Assembly (NCBI RefSeq): GCF_001522545.3
Contig: NC_031770.1
Span: forward strand, 20,482,105-20,546,104
DNA length: 64,000 nt
Origin: Parus major
Lineage: Eukaryota; Chordata; Aves; Passeriformes; Paridae
Reading direction: 5' to 3'
The translations under genes were made by a program, and so were the position numbers. Shown here one piece after another: positions 61,301 through 64,000 of the stretch (positions are counted from its first letter, which is position 1; each line of letters opens with the position of its first letter). The notes below the pieces were generated by a model that worked only from the letters and a program-made list of their open reading frames with translations, was not told the DNA's origin and ran no database searches.

Positions 61301-64000
61301 AGTTCTGGAGGTGGAAAAATGGAAAATAGAAATAATACTATAATACTAAACAGCATGAAGATTTAAAGGGATGAAATTATTTTCTCATTTAAATCCTAAC
61401 AAAATTAATTATAGACTTTTTCATGTAGCTCATTCATGCAATAGTGTAGTTTCAGCAATTGTTCTGAGCATCAGTTTTATCTTACAGTGCTTTATACCTG
61501 ACAAAAATAGGGAAAATTCAGCGACTCCTCACTGTATAGAACAGAAGCTGGCTTCAAAATTTCTTGCTTTGTCAGGCAATAACATTCCAATGTCATGTCA
61601 TGTAGAAAAAGTCAAAGCATGTGCATGAGCAGAGGAAATCTAGTCAAGTAATGGGGAAAAAAAATCTAAAACTCAGGGGAGAAGAGACAACAATTACCAG
61701 CTGCTATAGTTAAATATTCCTTTCTGTGCTCTCTTTCAATCTTTTGATTTAATTTCTTTTTGTAAGGTACATTCTTAATTCTAAATTAACAGAGTTCACA
61801 CATGTCCTGTCATACCTTGGTATGTAAACACTAGGATAAAATTAACAGAATAAATTGTGTGAAGGCCTGTTAATTAAGAGAGAATTTGCTCTGTTCTGTG
61901 GTGGGTTTTTTTTTTTCCCTACTAGGCATTATTTCCAGTTTTCAGCCTTTATAGGCAGGAGGAGATCAAATAGTAAATAAAACATACAAGACCAGTAGAG
62001 TTGGGGTTTCTTCTGTTTGTAGGTCAGTGGCCCTGATGCAGCCTGTGGCTTGATATTGCTTAAAACAATGGAGATGAGTTATCAGCCAAGCTATAATAAC
62101 AGAAGAAACTGACTCTGAATAGTTTTTTCTCATTTATAACTTACATTGTAAATAATAGCATTTATAGGAAGGCTGTAAAGTGGCACAGCACTTTACCAAT
62201 GCAGCCCTGCATCTGACTAGAGGTTCATTTGGTGAAATATGTTTCCAGTACTGGCCATAAGTAGATGTCTGGGAAAGTCTAAGAACAGGACAAGAACACA
62301 ATACTTTCCCTTTTTCCTTTCTCAGCCCTTTGGGAAAAAATGGCTTTCAATCTTTGGCTGACCACTGTGGTGGACACATAAACCTCAAGGTTTTCCAACA
62401 GCACCCATCTCGTGTTTCAGTGCTTATTTGTACTTAAACTGTTCCTCATGACTCGCTGGCTGTGCCGGGCTAGTACTTAAATGTGGGAGATCAAGACTCA
62501 TTTTGAGAGGCACACGTCTGCACAGAGTGCTCAGGGCAACTATTGCTCTGAGAAACTTTAAACCTCTGGTTTCACTAGACAAAACAGATTGGAAGGGGAA
62601 AAGGTACACATCATGGTTTTTGATTCTCTAAGTTAGGCACTAATTATAAACATATTCCTGAAATCTGACAGATAGGACATTGCTGCACAATCCCTGCAGC
62701 AAAACCCTTCATAGCAATTTGGATCCCAAGGAAATTTCCATTGCCACAGCACTCGACCTTCTTCACAGGGAATAGAGAGAAAACATTTGCTTGTTTTCGG
62801 GGAGAGGAGAGCGTGCCGATGGAGTAGGTTGCATATCCTTGGTTGGATGCTGCCACAAGCCTCCCAGGCAGTTGAGAAAGGGATATTCCAAGGTGTAGAC
62901 CAGTCCAAGGTGAGTATTGGGCATTGATAGAAGGGAGAGACTGTATTGCATCCATCCTGCTAAAGTCAGCATTCTCTCTGCTAAGAAGAAAAACAGATTT
63001 TTGGAAGTTTTTCTTCCAAAATAGGGGAGATGGGGGTAGATGTGATTTCAGGGCTTGAATTTTCAAAGGAATCTAAAATAACTGAAGTGCCAGCTGCAAA
63101 TTTATCTCCATCAGCAGAGACAGCATAAATTTATTTATATCTTGATTTTACCTGCCCAGGAAGGGGCCGTTTTTCTTGTTGAAAAATGTGAAGTGTTTGA
63201 CTTACAGTGTGCCTATTTTAGAAACCCAAAAAAGTGATCCTGCCTTTATTAAAATAAGTACTTGACTGTGTTGCTCACTGAAATCCATGAGGTTCCACAG
63301 CATGGCTGTGTACTTGAGAGGTAGCTCAGTTACTTTCTCGGGCAATCATGTAATTTGTGCTTCATCAACTACAGTTTATATATTAATGAATAGGCTCCTT
63401 GCTGTCAAGTTCTTTCATTTGGATGCTGTGTAAATGATAACAATTTGCAGATGAGCTCTGGCCCATGAGAAGCCCAATAGGAGTCATTCTTTATCCTGCA
63501 GGGCAAGAGTATAGGCTAATCAGTACTTGAGCAGCCCACAGATGTTTAATTGGGATAAAAGGACTGATACAATTAAGGTGCTCTTTCTATTTATTTCAGA
63601 ATCTTGAAAGCATTACTAGGAAATTATCTATGAGAAGAAATAATTGATCTGTATGCAGAAATGACATGCAGGGGTGAAAATGTCTGAACACATAAAAAGA
63701 AAGACATCCTCATAATATACATCATTAGCTATGCCATGTTGTGTTTTGCTAATGACAAGAGATGGAAAATAAAGAGCAGAGTCATAATTTTTCCACATGT
63801 TTTTATGGTTTTCTTATTGTCTCCTAGTCTTATTTTTCTGCCCGTATAGACACCCAAACTATAATACCTCCCTCATACATCAAAGAAATTTGATGAAGGA
63901 CTGCCTTGATCTTTCTTACTTTCATCTGTCTCTCATTGCTTCTCCATGTTTTCTCTGTAGCCACAGGTGGATACCATCCAGCAAAGGCATTTGCAAAGGA
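58304..64000. other. non-coding DNA, no gene supported
   Basis: AT-rich sequence with T runs at about 59001 and 61907. The minus-strand open frame at 62644-63066 (140 codons) has no recognised domain. A plus-strand AAG|GTAAGA donor-like site lies near 58797. The last 650 bases are unusually rich in TAAT/ATTA cores. No gene can be supported. Confidence 0.6.
60578..60622 (+). mobile_element. possible L3/CR1-type 3' scrap
   Basis: GATGCTGAGCTAGATGGACT followed by GCAGCTCTGAT resembles the 'ctgggctagatggacctttggtctgac' segment near the 3' end of old L3/CR1 LINEs. Only about 40 bases are alignable by eye. Confidence 0.35.

Noticed and set aside
62644..63066. 140-codon minus-strand open frame
   Set aside because: No recognisable domain, a second frame is open over the same stretch, and no promoter or splice context.

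Overview
The window reads as vertebrate, most probably bird, nuclear DNA. Three unambiguous CR1-type LINE copies carry the typical avian 3' ends, the background is AT-rich, and there are two CpG-dense islands. Codon-level resemblance to vertebrate KCNK2 (TREK-1) is essentially continuous across the one real exon. The evidence does not fix a species. It fits a neoavian bird better than a mammal, because there are no Alu, B1 or MIR-like elements.

Layout. (1) 1-4870 is the 5' part of KCNK2 on the minus strand: part of intron 2 (1-1883), the first main coding exon (1884-2194, N-terminus, TM1 and extracellular cap), a short intron 1 (2195-3865), and a CpG island (about 3110-4870). The island holds a 5'-UTR exon whose donor lies exactly at 3866/3865. 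That exon supplies only the A of the initiator ATG; the TG comes from exon 2. A 14-codon uORF ends two bases before this ATG. (2) 4871-57300 is about 52 kb of non-coding DNA upstream of this promoter, either intergenic or intronic to a longer KCNK2 transcript. It contains CR1 copies (8181-8963, 22586-23135, probably an old one at 18540-18800), a 41-bp tandem repeat (34718-34834), a G17 run, a roughly 190-bp hexanucleotide array with one N, and no convincing protein-coding exon. (3) 57300-58130 is a second CpG-dense island with two MEF2/TATA-like boxes 20 bp apart, next to a TGGA tetranucleotide array broken by a 58-N assembly gap. A CR1 3' end abuts it at 58139-58303. (4) 58304-64000 is again AT-rich non-coding DNA with one small LINE-like scrap.

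Only one protein-coding gene is supported. Many open frames of 60-315 codons exist, but they lie in GC-rich sequence, inside LINEs or simple repeats, or start at non-ATG codons without recognisable domains, and I treat them as chance. I found no operon, CRISPR, phage or other undescribed system. The most interesting signals concern KCNK2 start-site choice (split ATG, adjoining uORF, conserved downstream Met42) and the unexplained second island.
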